NCBI GenBank assembly: GCA_964345695.1
Contig: CAYFSC010000044.1
Location: 1 to 18,749, forward strand
Reading direction: 5' to 3'
DNA length: 18,749 nt
DNA from: CAYFSC01 sp964345695
GTDB lineage: Bacteria > Bacteroidota > Rhodothermia > Rhodothermales > Salinibacteraceae
Below the pieces are notes generated by a model. The model had not been told where the DNA came from. It made no database searches and saw only the letters and a program-made list of their open reading frames with translations. Position 1 is the first letter of the stretch. Every line of letters begins with the position of its first letter. Below are positions 7,114 to 13,555 of this stretch, one piece after another. A program made the translations under genes and the position numbers.

Positions 7114-7153
7114 CATTCTCCGTTTTCTCTTCCGCTCCTCCATTCATCTACAG
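7114..7153 (+). repeat. period-8 pyrimidine array upstream of the methyltransferase gene
   Basis: Five octamers in phase, mostly pyrimidine (for example CATTCTCC, CTCCATTC). Positions 7139-7152 match 32-45 in front of argE at 13 of 14 bases. The array lies about 100 bases before the start codon at 7249 and dissolves into non-repetitive sequence toward it. Same family as 10-49 and, inverted, 2668-2739. Confidence 0.5.
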
Positions 7154-7248
7154 CGTTCGCAGCCTCCAGAGCGTTCCTGCGGAACTGCCCCTTCCCGTGC
7201 ATGCGTTCGATGAGGCCTGTCCACACGCCGAACGCCTACACGTTGCGA

Positions 7249-8016
7249 ATGTCCGCCCCCTACGACGCACTCGCTGCCGGCTACGACGCCGTGATGGCGC
7301 ACGTCGACTACGAGCACTGGGCGCTGTACGTCCACGTCCTCTTGCAGCGCCATGGGTCGGACGTTGAGACGGTGCTGGAACTCGGTGGCGGGACGGGATC
7401 GCTGGCGCTCCATCTGCAGCCGCTCGGGAGCTACGACTATCTGCTCACGGATGGCTCCGCGGCCATGCTCCGGCAGGCCCGGCTGAAAATGGCGGAGGCC
7501 GACCGCCCGGTGCACGGCGTGCAGGTGGACTTCCGCGATTTCACGTTGGCAGACCTGGGCCGCGACGCACCGGTCGGCGCCGTCGTGCTCGTGTACGACG
7601 GGCTGAACTACCTTACGGAGGAAGGCGCGGTGGCGTCCCTGTTTCGCTGCGTGCACGACGCACTGCGGCCCGGCGGCGTATTCGTCGTCGATCAGAGCAC
7701 GCCCGCGAACTCCGAGGACAATGCGGACGAGTTTGTCGACGAAGGAACCACCGACGACTTTGCGTACGTCCGCGAGAGCCACTACGACCCGGAGACGCGG
7801 CGGCAGGTGACGACGTTCGAGATTACCACCGACGACGGCACGGCGCGCGAGACGCACGTCCAGCACGCCTACACGCCCGGTGAAATCCGTGACCTGCTGG
7901 GCGCCTCTCCCCTCCGCACGGTGGCTGCCTACGACGGGCGAACGCTGGACGCGGCCCGCGCGCAGAGCCACCGCGTCCACTGGGTGGCGCGGCGGCCCGC
8001 CGGACCGGAACCCTAG
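7249..8016 (+). CDS. class I SAM-dependent methyltransferase
   Basis: A 255-residue Rossmann-fold methyltransferase. Motif I is LELGGGTGSLALHL (residues 44-57). The motif IV region reads VYDGLNYL (115-122), and a post-motif segment DALRPGGVFVVDQSTP follows. The start MSAPYDALAAGYD is chosen because Y-D-x-L-A-x-x-Y-D is the usual beginning of this family (methyltransferase 25 type). The frame is open far upstream, but only as the shadow of pdxA and the pyrimidine repeats. The substrate is unknown: small-molecule methyltransferases of this group act on many acceptors, and a role in quinone or wybutosine synthesis cannot be read from the sequence. It lies 217 bases after pdxA and 94 before ftsE. 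Confidence 0.85.
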   Translation: MSAPYDALAAGYDAVMAHVDYEHWALYVHVLLQRHGSDVETVLELGGGTGSLALHLQPLGSYDYLLTDGSAAMLRQARLKMAEADRPVHGVQVDFRDFTLADLGRDAPVGAVVLVYDGLNYLTEEGAVASLFRCVHDALRPGGVFVVDQSTPANSEDNADEFVDEGTTDDFAYVRESHYDPETRRQVTTFEITTDDGTARETHVQHAYTPGEIRDLLGASPLRTVAAYDGRTLDAARAQSHRVHWVARRPAGPEP

Positions 8017-8110
8017 CGACGGGTTCCGCGGCTGTTTGCACGTGCATCGGCCAGCGTCGACATTGCAGACCTCGCCCAACCGGCCCTCTCCTCCGCAGTC
8101 CTCGCGCTCC

Positions 8111-8794
8111 GTGATCGACCTCGACAACGTCACGCTCTCCTACACGATGCCCGACGGGTCGCGCCGGACCGTGCTGAACGACGTGTCGCTCCATCTGGAC
8201 CGCTCGGAAGCGGCCTACCTGATCGGGCCGACGGGCAGCGGGAAGAGCTCCATCCTGCGCCTTCTATACATGGACGCCTTCCCCGACTCGGGCGTGGCGC
8301 GGATTGGCACGTACCGGTCCGACCAGATTAGTGACGACGACATTCCGTATCTCCGGCGCTCCATCGGCGTGATCTTCCAGGACTTCCAGCTCCTGCCCGA
8401 CCGCAGTGCCTACGAAAACGTGGCCTTTGCGCTCCACACCACGGGCAAGCAGCGGTCTGAGGTGAAGAGCCGCACGCTGGAGGCGCTCACGCGCGTCGGG
8501 CTCAGTCACAAGCGCAATCAGTTTCCGCACGAACTCTCGGGGGGAGAGCAGCAGCGCGTCGTCATCGCTCGCGCCATTGCCAACGATCCCTGGGTGCTCC
8601 TGGCCGATGAGCCCACCGGGAACCTCGACCCCAGTGTCTCGGCCGACATCCAGGAGCTGCTGCTCGATCTCCATCGGAAAGGCATGACGCTGCTGATGGC
8701 CACGCACGATTACCGGCTCGTTCGCGAGTATCCCGAGCGCACGCTCGCGCTCATGAACGGGCAGGTGGTCGAGGTCGACCCGGAAACGCTGTAA
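8111..8794 (+). CDS. ftsE: cell division ATP-binding protein FtsE (ABC ATPase)
   Basis: A 227-residue ABC ATPase with Walker A GPTGSGKS (39-46), Q-loop FQDFQLL (89-95), signature LSGGEQQR (142-149), Walker B VLLADEPTGNLD (162-173) and H-loop ATHD. In the family, FtsE with the membrane protein FtsX couples ATP hydrolysis to activation of cell-wall amidases or hydrolases at the septum. FtsE is favoured over LolD or MacB because of its short length and the IGVIFQDFQLLPDRSAYENVAF segment, which is typical of FtsE. The start is taken as GTG 8111 (MIDLDNVTLSY); the in-frame GTG at 8042 would add a Ser/Pro-rich tail not expected in the family. No permease gene is adjacent, since the next gene is a GntR regulator, so FtsX must be encoded elsewhere. 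Confidence 0.85.
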   Translation: MIDLDNVTLSYTMPDGSRRTVLNDVSLHLDRSEAAYLIGPTGSGKSSILRLLYMDAFPDSGVARIGTYRSDQISDDDIPYLRRSIGVIFQDFQLLPDRSAYENVAFALHTTGKQRSEVKSRTLEALTRVGLSHKRNQFPHELSGGEQQRVVIARAIANDPWVLLADEPTGNLDPSVSADIQELLLDLHRKGMTLLMATHDYRLVREYPERTLALMNGQVVEVDPETL

Positions 8795-8884
8795 CCTGCT
8801 CGTGCAACCTCGTCAGGGAGGCCGTGCGAAAACGATCGCCCCTCCGGCGCTCGATACCGAGGAACCATACGGGCTGTCAGCTTG

Positions 8885-8898
8885 GTTTACAGGTAAAC
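8885..8898 (+). promoter_or_regulatory. perfect inverted repeat, candidate GntR/HutC operator
   Basis: GTTTACAGGTAAAC: 6-base arms around a 2-base centre, 38 bases before the gntR-type start codon. HutC-subfamily regulators bind short palindromes of GT..TA..AC style and commonly repress their own gene (family knowledge). Autoregulation is an inference. Confidence 0.45.
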
Positions 8899-8936
8899 AC
8901 AACGTCGCAGTGCCTTTCGATAGGATATTTGGCCCA

Positions 8937-9752
8937 ATGGATCTTGAGTCTGGTCGCCCCCGTCATGAGCAAATCAGCGATTATCTGCGCGAGCAGATCG
9001 AGAGCGGAGAGTACACGGTCGACGAAAAACTGCCGTCCGAGAACGAACTCGGCGACGTGTTCGACGTCAGCCGGGTGACTGTTCGGCGGGCCCTCCAGAC
9101 ACTGGAGCATGAGGGCTACATCTACCGGCGGCAGGGGCTGGGCTCGTTCGTGCAGGAGCCGCGCACGGCGCAGGGATTGGTGCGCCTCACCGACTTTGCC
9201 CAGGACATGGCCCGCGCGGGGCTGGATGCCTCGTCGGTCGTGACGCACTACGAGCCGGAGTCGCTCCCGGCCGACGTGGCCGTGCACCTCGACGTGGAGG
9301 AGGGCACCACCACGCTGCGCCTCGACCGCCTGCGCCTTGCAGACGAAGTCCCGGTGGCGTTCGACCGTACCTGGTTGCCCGTGTTCTACGCCCATCTGCT
9401 GGAGGGCCACGATCTGGAGCAGCAGACGATCTACAGCATTTTGGAGTCGGAATACGACATCCCCATCCTGCGGGGACGGTACCGCATCACGGCCGCTTCG
9501 GCCGACGCCGCGCTGGCCGAGGCGCTCGACGTGGCGGAGGGCCACGCGCTGCTGCTCATCGAGCGCCTCTCGTTTACCCAGGCCGACAAGCCGGTGTACT
9601 TTCAGCGGCGCTATTACCGCCACGACCGTGTAACCTACGAACTGGAACTGGCCCGTGACACGGCGGCCCAGCCGCCCGAAGAAGGCATGCCGTTGCGCGA
9701 CTTCGAGCCGGTATTCGACACGCGTCCGGAGGACGCGCCGGCAGAGTCCTGA
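8937..9752 (+). CDS. GntR family transcriptional regulator, HutC subfamily (UTRA effector domain)
   Basis: A 271-residue regulator. The N-terminal winged helix-turn-helix (about 5-75) has the family pattern LPSENELGDVFDVSRVTVRRAL followed by the wing GYIYRRQGLGSFV. The UTRA ligand-binding domain (about 80-240) ends with the typical KPVYFQRRYYRHDRVTYELEL. Such proteins dissociate from DNA on binding a small effector, often a sugar phosphate, amino acid derivative or histidine breakdown product; the effector cannot be named here. The start MDLESGRPRHEQ is chosen because the wHTH begins a few residues later; the frame is open 45 codons further, but that part contains the inverted repeat at 8885-8898. 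No catabolic operon is adjacent: ftsE is upstream and a convergent stress gene is downstream, so its regulon is probably elsewhere or only itself. Confidence 0.9.
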   Translation: MDLESGRPRHEQISDYLREQIESGEYTVDEKLPSENELGDVFDVSRVTVRRALQTLEHEGYIYRRQGLGSFVQEPRTAQGLVRLTDFAQDMARAGLDASSVVTHYEPESLPADVAVHLDVEEGTTTLRLDRLRLADEVPVAFDRTWLPVFYAHLLEGHDLEQQTIYSILESEYDIPILRGRYRITAASADAALAEALDVAEGHALLLIERLSFTQADKPVYFQRRYYRHDRVTYELELARDTAAQPPEEGMPLRDFEPVFDTRPEDAPAES

Positions 9753-9796
9753 GACGGCGCACGTCTCCCGCAGCACGGTCCCGCCACGGGTGCCAG

Positions 9797-10705
9797 TCAA
9801 AGGTCTGCGTCGTTGCCCTCGGGCGTGGCTTCATCGGAGGTCGGGGTCGCCTTCACCGTGAAGACCGGGCACGGGGCACGGCGGATTACGGTTTCGGCGA
9901 CGGAGCCGAGCAGCATGCGGGACAGGCCGGTCCGTCCGTGTGTAGCGATGACGACCAGATCCACCTCCTCTTCGTCGGCCACCTCGACGAGTCGCCGTCC
10001 GGCGTGCCCGCTCACCACGCGCACATCGCGGACGTTGGTCGCATCCCTCAGGGCCGAGGTGGTCCGCTCGCGCACCCGTTCGGTGTCCACCTCGGTCGGC
10101 TCGACCTCGTAGACGACCGGCACGGTCAGTTCCTCGATGACGTGCACCGGGAGAATGTCGGCGTCGTAGAGCTGTGCCAGCTCTTGCGCGTAGCGGAGGG
10201 CGCGGTCGGCAGGTGCCGAGAAGTCGTGCGGCACCAGGATCGTGCGAATCGGGGCAAGCGGCACGTCGGCGTCGTCGAGCACGGTAAGCACTGGGCACGA
10301 CGCGTACCGGATGACGTCGGCCGCTGTGCTCTGCGGGAACAGACTGGAAAGCCCGCGGCGGCGGGCCGTGCCCATCACGATGAGACCGGCCTCCACCTCT
10401 TCGGCGTAGTCGACCACCACATCACGCACCGAGGGGCCCGACCGCGTGGCCCGCACGAGCTGCGACTCGTCCAGCTCCGACGCCCCGACGCCGAACTGCT
10501 GCGAGGCCTGTCGGGCGCACTCGTCGAGCTCCTCATCGGTGCGAGGCAGCGATTCTTTGATGGACGGCGCCGTGGGCACCGGCTCGACGTGAAGCAGATG
10601 CAGCGTGGCGCCGTGCCGGGCGGCCAGAAACGACGCATAGGGCAGGGCCGCCCGCGCCGTCTCAGAGAAGTCGGTCGGGAAGACGATACAATCGAAGGGG
10701 AGCAT
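9797..10705 (-). CDS. universal stress protein with two Usp domains
   Basis: A 302-residue tandem UspA-like cytoplasmic protein. Domain 1 (residues 1-143) starts FDCIVFPTDFSETARAAL. Its nucleotide loop GTARRRGLSSLFPQSTA lacks the closing G-S, so this half probably does not bind ATP. Domain 2 (residues 153-286) starts IRTILVPHDFSAPADRAL and has ATHGRTGLSRMLLGS (254-268), close to the G-x2-G-x9-G-S ATP pattern except for Ala at the first Gly. The start at 10705 (MLPFDCIVFPTDFS) is placed at the conserved first strand; the longer open frame upstream overlaps sulP in shadow. It is the last gene of the minus-strand sulfur block, 115 bases after sulP, and converges on the GntR gene 44 bases away. 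Confidence 0.92.
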   Translation of the reverse strand: MLPFDCIVFPTDFSETARAALPYASFLAARHGATLHLLHVEPVPTAPSIKESLPRTDEELDECARQASQQFGVGASELDESQLVRATRSGPSVRDVVVDYAEEVEAGLIVMGTARRRGLSSLFPQSTAADVIRYASCPVLTVLDDADVPLAPIRTILVPHDFSAPADRALRYAQELAQLYDADILPVHVIEELTVPVVYEVEPTEVDTERVRERTTSALRDATNVRDVRVVSGHAGRRLVEVADEEEVDLVVIATHGRTGLSRMLLGSVAETVIRRAPCPVFTVKATPTSDEATPEGNDADL

Positions 10706-10752
10706 GGCAGCGTGTTGTTGTGAAAAACGACGGGCGATGCCCTCTCTGCAGG

Positions 10753-10766
10753 CTCCACGGGTGGAG
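10753..10766. repeat. short perfect inverted repeat between sulP and usp
   Basis: CTCCACGGGTGGAG: 6-base arms and a 2-base centre. It lies 48 bases before the usp start on the minus strand, so it could be an operator or part of a leader structure together with the hairpin at 10772-10794. Confidence 0.35.
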
Positions 10767-10771
10767 GGGGC

Positions 10772-10794
10772 ATGGGACGGCATTTTCCGTCCAT
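10772..10794 (-). terminator. hairpin downstream of sulP
   Basis: The stem GGACGG / CCGTCC around the loop AAAATG (minus-strand reading) extends to 8 bp if one G is bulged. It begins 26 bases after the sulP stop codon. There is no clear T run, so it may be an attenuator or processing structure rather than a strong terminator. Confidence 0.35.
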
Positions 10795-10820
10795 CCTGAA
10801 AGCCATCTTCGGATCCGCAC

Positions 10821-12548
10821 TTATGGCGTTGGGGCGTGGCGCTCGGAGGCCATCTCAGAGGCCTCGTTGTCGTCTGCGAGATTCTCGGCGTGCTGGACCG
10901 CCCCGTGCACCTCCAGGAAAAAGTGGTCCGCCCCGAGCCTCTCCGTGATGCCTGCGTCGTCGAGCACATCGCGCACCGGCCCTTTGACGCCGGCCAGCAG
11001 CAGGGTGATGCCGCTTCGGCGGCACGACTCGATGACCTCGCGCAGCGCATCGGCGCCTGTCGAGTCGATCTGGTTGACCGGATACATGTCGACGACGATC
11101 GTCTGGAGGACTGGGTCGTTCAGCTCAAGCTCCAGGATGAGATCCTTGAACGCCGAAGCGTTGGCAAAGTACAGGTCGGCGTCCATACGCGCGACGACAA
11201 CGTGGCTCTGGGTGAGCGCCTCCGGATTCCGGCGCAGGTTGCGGTAGGTGGAGGTGTCCGGCAGGCGCCCCATGATGGCCGTGTGCGGCTTCGAGGTCTG
11301 GTAAACCACGGCGCCGAGCGACACGATGACGCCGGTCAGGATGCCCTGCTCGATACCCAGGCCGAGCGTGGCCACGAACGTGAGGGCCATGAGCGCAAGG
11401 TCCGTCCGGTCCACGCGCCACAGGTGAACGGCTTCCTCCCACTCGATGAGCCCGAAGACGGCCACCATCACGATGGCGGCAAGGACGGCTTTGGGCAGGT
11501 AGTAGAACAGCGGCGTGAGGAGCAGCAGCGTCAGGGCGATGATCCCGGCGCTGAAGATAGACGCCAGGTTCGTGCGAGCGCCCGCCTGGTTGTTGACGGC
11601 GGTTCGCGAGAGCCCGCCCGTCGTGGGGTACGCGCTGAAGAAGGCTCCGGCCACGTTCGCCAGGCCGAGGCCGATGAGCTCCTGGTTGGCGTCCACCTCG
11701 TAGCGATGGCGGCCCGCGTACACCTTGGCTATGGCGATCGACTCCATAAAGCCCACGAGCCCGATGGCCAGCGCGCTCGGCACCAGAGACGTCACCGTAC
11801 CCATGTCGAGGGGCGGCATCGTTGGGTCCGGAAGGCCGCTCGGCACCGGGCCTACGATGGCGACGCCCGCCTGAGCGAGGCCAAAGACCCACACGGCGAC
11901 GGTGGTCGCTGCGACTACCACCAAGGCCCCCGGAAACGACCGCTTCCAGGCGCGGAGGCCTACGAGAAGAAGAATGCTCCCGAGGCCGAGCGCAAGCGTT
12001 AGGCCATGCACGTCGCCCGCCTTCTGGACGGCCGCCCACAGGATCTCATGGACGTAGGGGGAGCGCTCGATCGAGATGCCCAGCAGATGCTTGAGTTGGC
12101 TGAGTCCGATGATAAACGCGGCGGCCGACGTGAAGCCGGCCAGCACCGGGCGCGACAGGAAGTTGACCAGAAAACCGAAGCGCGCGGCGCCCAAGACAAA
12201 CTGCAGTGCGCCCACCATCAGCGAGAGCAGCAGGGCCAGGCCGATGTAGGCCTGCGTGTCACCACCTGCCAGCGGACCCACCGCCGCGGCCACCAGCAGC
12301 GACACCATCGCCACCGGTCCCACGGCCAGCTGTCGCGAGGTGCCGAAGAGCGCGTAGACCACGAGCGGGACGAGCGAGGCGTACAGCCCGTAGATCGGCG
12401 GCAGCCCGGCGATGAGCGCGTAGGCCATGCCCTGTGGAATGAGCATGACGCCGACCGTAAGCCCGGCAGACAGATCGCCGTTCAGCTGGTTCTGGCTGTA
12501 TCCGTCCAGTTGCCGGGCCAGAGGAAGAACGCGCTGCAGGAAGGACAT
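10821..12548 (-). CDS. SulP/SLC26 family anion transporter with C-terminal STAS domain
   Basis: A 575-residue inner-membrane transporter with about 10-14 hydrophobic segments in the first 410 residues. The SulP landmark GLTVGVMLIPQGMAYALIAG lies near the N-terminus, PVAMVSLL in TM3, and a serine-rich segment TTGGLSRTAVNNQAGART follows the mid-part. The C-terminal STAS domain (about 440-550) has the anti-sigma-antagonist-like loop QIDSTGADAL. Substrates in the family are sulfate, bicarbonate, chloride or dicarboxylates. The neighbourhood of sulfide-oxidation genes suggests sulfate or another sulfur oxyanion, but bicarbonate remains possible. The start MSFLQRVLPLARQL at 12548 is preferred over an upstream open extension of 26 Pro-rich residues. 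GATTC occurs twice with 7-base spacing in the leader (12566 and 12573), a weak echo of the heptamer arrays. Confidence 0.92.
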   Translation of the reverse strand: MSFLQRVLPLARQLDGYSQNQLNGDLSAGLTVGVMLIPQGMAYALIAGLPPIYGLYASLVPLVVYALFGTSRQLAVGPVAMVSLLVAAAVGPLAGGDTQAYIGLALLLSLMVGALQFVLGAARFGFLVNFLSRPVLAGFTSAAAFIIGLSQLKHLLGISIERSPYVHEILWAAVQKAGDVHGLTLALGLGSILLLVGLRAWKRSFPGALVVVAATTVAVWVFGLAQAGVAIVGPVPSGLPDPTMPPLDMGTVTSLVPSALAIGLVGFMESIAIAKVYAGRHRYEVDANQELIGLGLANVAGAFFSAYPTTGGLSRTAVNNQAGARTNLASIFSAGIIALTLLLLTPLFYYLPKAVLAAIVMVAVFGLIEWEEAVHLWRVDRTDLALMALTFVATLGLGIEQGILTGVIVSLGAVVYQTSKPHTAIMGRLPDTSTYRNLRRNPEALTQSHVVVARMDADLYFANASAFKDLILELELNDPVLQTIVVDMYPVNQIDSTGADALREVIESCRRSGITLLLAGVKGPVRDVLDDAGITERLGADHFFLEVHGAVQHAENLADDNEASEMASERHAPTP

Positions 12549-12660
12549 CGGAGGATCGGCTCGTGGATTCTCGATTCGGGGGCGGAACGGGGGCGGTGCG
12601 CTCGGGCTCACAGCGGAAGGCCCCACGAGGAGCCGATGCGCCGTTGAGCAGACCGGTGGG

Positions 12661-13431
12661 CTACGACCCGAGGAGCTGGGCCGTGTTCTGGTAAAGAATG
12701 ACGATCCCCATCAACACGAGGAACGCCGCGAAGCCTTTCTTGAGGCGCTCCTGCGGCACGTAGGCCCCGACCTTTCCGCCAATGAAGCTGCCGACAATGC
12801 CGATGGCGCCGAAGATGAGCACGAGATCCCAGTGGATGGAGAGGCCGGCTTCGTTCATGACATCGATGTATTTGATGAAGCCGCTGATGCTTTTCAGCGC
12901 GATGATGCAGAGGCTCGTCCCGATGGCCAGGTGCATGGGCAGTCCGCCGAGCAGGACGAGGGCTGGAACGATGAGGAAGCCGCCTCCGACCCCGACGATC
13001 CCCGTGAGGATGCCTACGAAGAGCCCGTCGAGCATCACCTTCCAGTAGGTGCGTGCGGAGGGGCTGCTCTCGCCAGAGGGGGCGGGGCGGCGCATCATCA
13101 TGTAGGCGGCCAGCAGCATGACGCCGGCGAAGATCGCGAGCTGCAGCGCGCCCGGCATGAACCGCGAGAGGTACGCCCCCAGATACGTTCCGGCCATCCC
13201 CGGTGCGCCGAACAGCAGCACGCTCCGCCAGTCCACCTTCTTCCGATACGCGAAGGGGATGGCCCCGACGAGACTGATGAGTGTGACGATTCCGAGCGAC
13301 TCGGCAATGGCCAGCTTATTGGGCTCGCCGACGAGATAGACGAGCACGGGCACGGTTAGAATGGACCCGCCAGAGCCGAGGAGGCCGAGGACGAGGCCGA
13401 CGAGAAGGGCACCAAGCCAGGCTGCGTACAT
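12661..13431 (-). CDS. TauE/SafE family sulfite/sulfonate exporter (TSUP)
   Basis: A 256-residue membrane protein with the internal duplication of the TauE/SafE family: GLLGSGGSILTVPVLVYLVG near residue 16 and GIVGVGGGFLIVPALVLLGG near residue 145, each followed by further hydrophobic helices (about 7-8 in all). Family members move sulfite, sulfoacetate, thiosulfate or other organosulfur anions across the inner membrane. Placed directly after the persulfide dioxygenase gene, as tauE accompanies cstB in S. aureus, it is most likely an exporter of sulfite or thiosulfate (inference). The ATG at 13431 is touched by a heptamer array and has no Shine-Dalgarno sequence. Confidence 0.9.
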   Translation of the reverse strand: MYAAWLGALLVGLVLGLLGSGGSILTVPVLVYLVGEPNKLAIAESLGIVTLISLVGAIPFAYRKKVDWRSVLLFGAPGMAGTYLGAYLSRFMPGALQLAIFAGVMLLAAYMMMRRPAPSGESSPSARTYWKVMLDGLFVGILTGIVGVGGGFLIVPALVLLGGLPMHLAIGTSLCIIALKSISGFIKYIDVMNEAGLSIHWDLVLIFGAIGIVGSFIGGKVGAYVPQERLKKGFAAFLVLMGIVILYQNTAQLLGS

Positions 13432-13433
13432 TC

Positions 13434-13461
13434 GGGTTCGGGGTTCCGGGTTCGGAGTTCG
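13434..13461 (-). repeat. period-7 array abutting the TauE/SafE gene start
   Basis: Four exact-phase heptamers with gene-strand consensus SGAACYC (for example CGAACTC, GGAACCC), two bases from the ATG at 13431. Same phase and base pattern as 5912-5957 before pdxA, here on the other strand. Confidence 0.7.
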
Positions 13462-13490
13462 CAGCGTGGAGAGAACGCGCCGAACAAACG

Positions 13491-13527
13491 GCAGCCCGGA
13501 GACCGAAACGACGGCACTCCGGGCTGC
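13491..13527 (-). terminator. strong hairpin after the persulfide dioxygenase gene
   Basis: A perfect 11-bp GC-rich inverted repeat (first arm GCAGCCCGGAG at 13491-13501, second 13517-13527) with a 15-base loop that itself can form a 3-bp inner stem. On the minus strand it lies 28 bases past the stop codon and is followed by GTTTGTT, a short T-rich run. It probably acts as an intrinsic terminator or attenuator between the dioxygenase and TauE/SafE genes. Confidence 0.55.
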
Positions 13528-13555
13528 ACATGCACGGGTCGAGCGAGACGGGGAC

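Noticed and set aside
9753..9796. Possible bidirectional terminator between the convergent GntR and usp genes
   Set aside because: Only a 4-bp CCCG/CGGG stem can be drawn with confidence and there is no T run, which is too weak to call.
10836..12002. 388-codon plus-strand frame opposite sulP
   Set aside because: Composition is typical of antisense frames (Arg/His/Asp/Gln-rich, no hydrophobic segments), whereas the minus strand encodes a clear SulP transporter.
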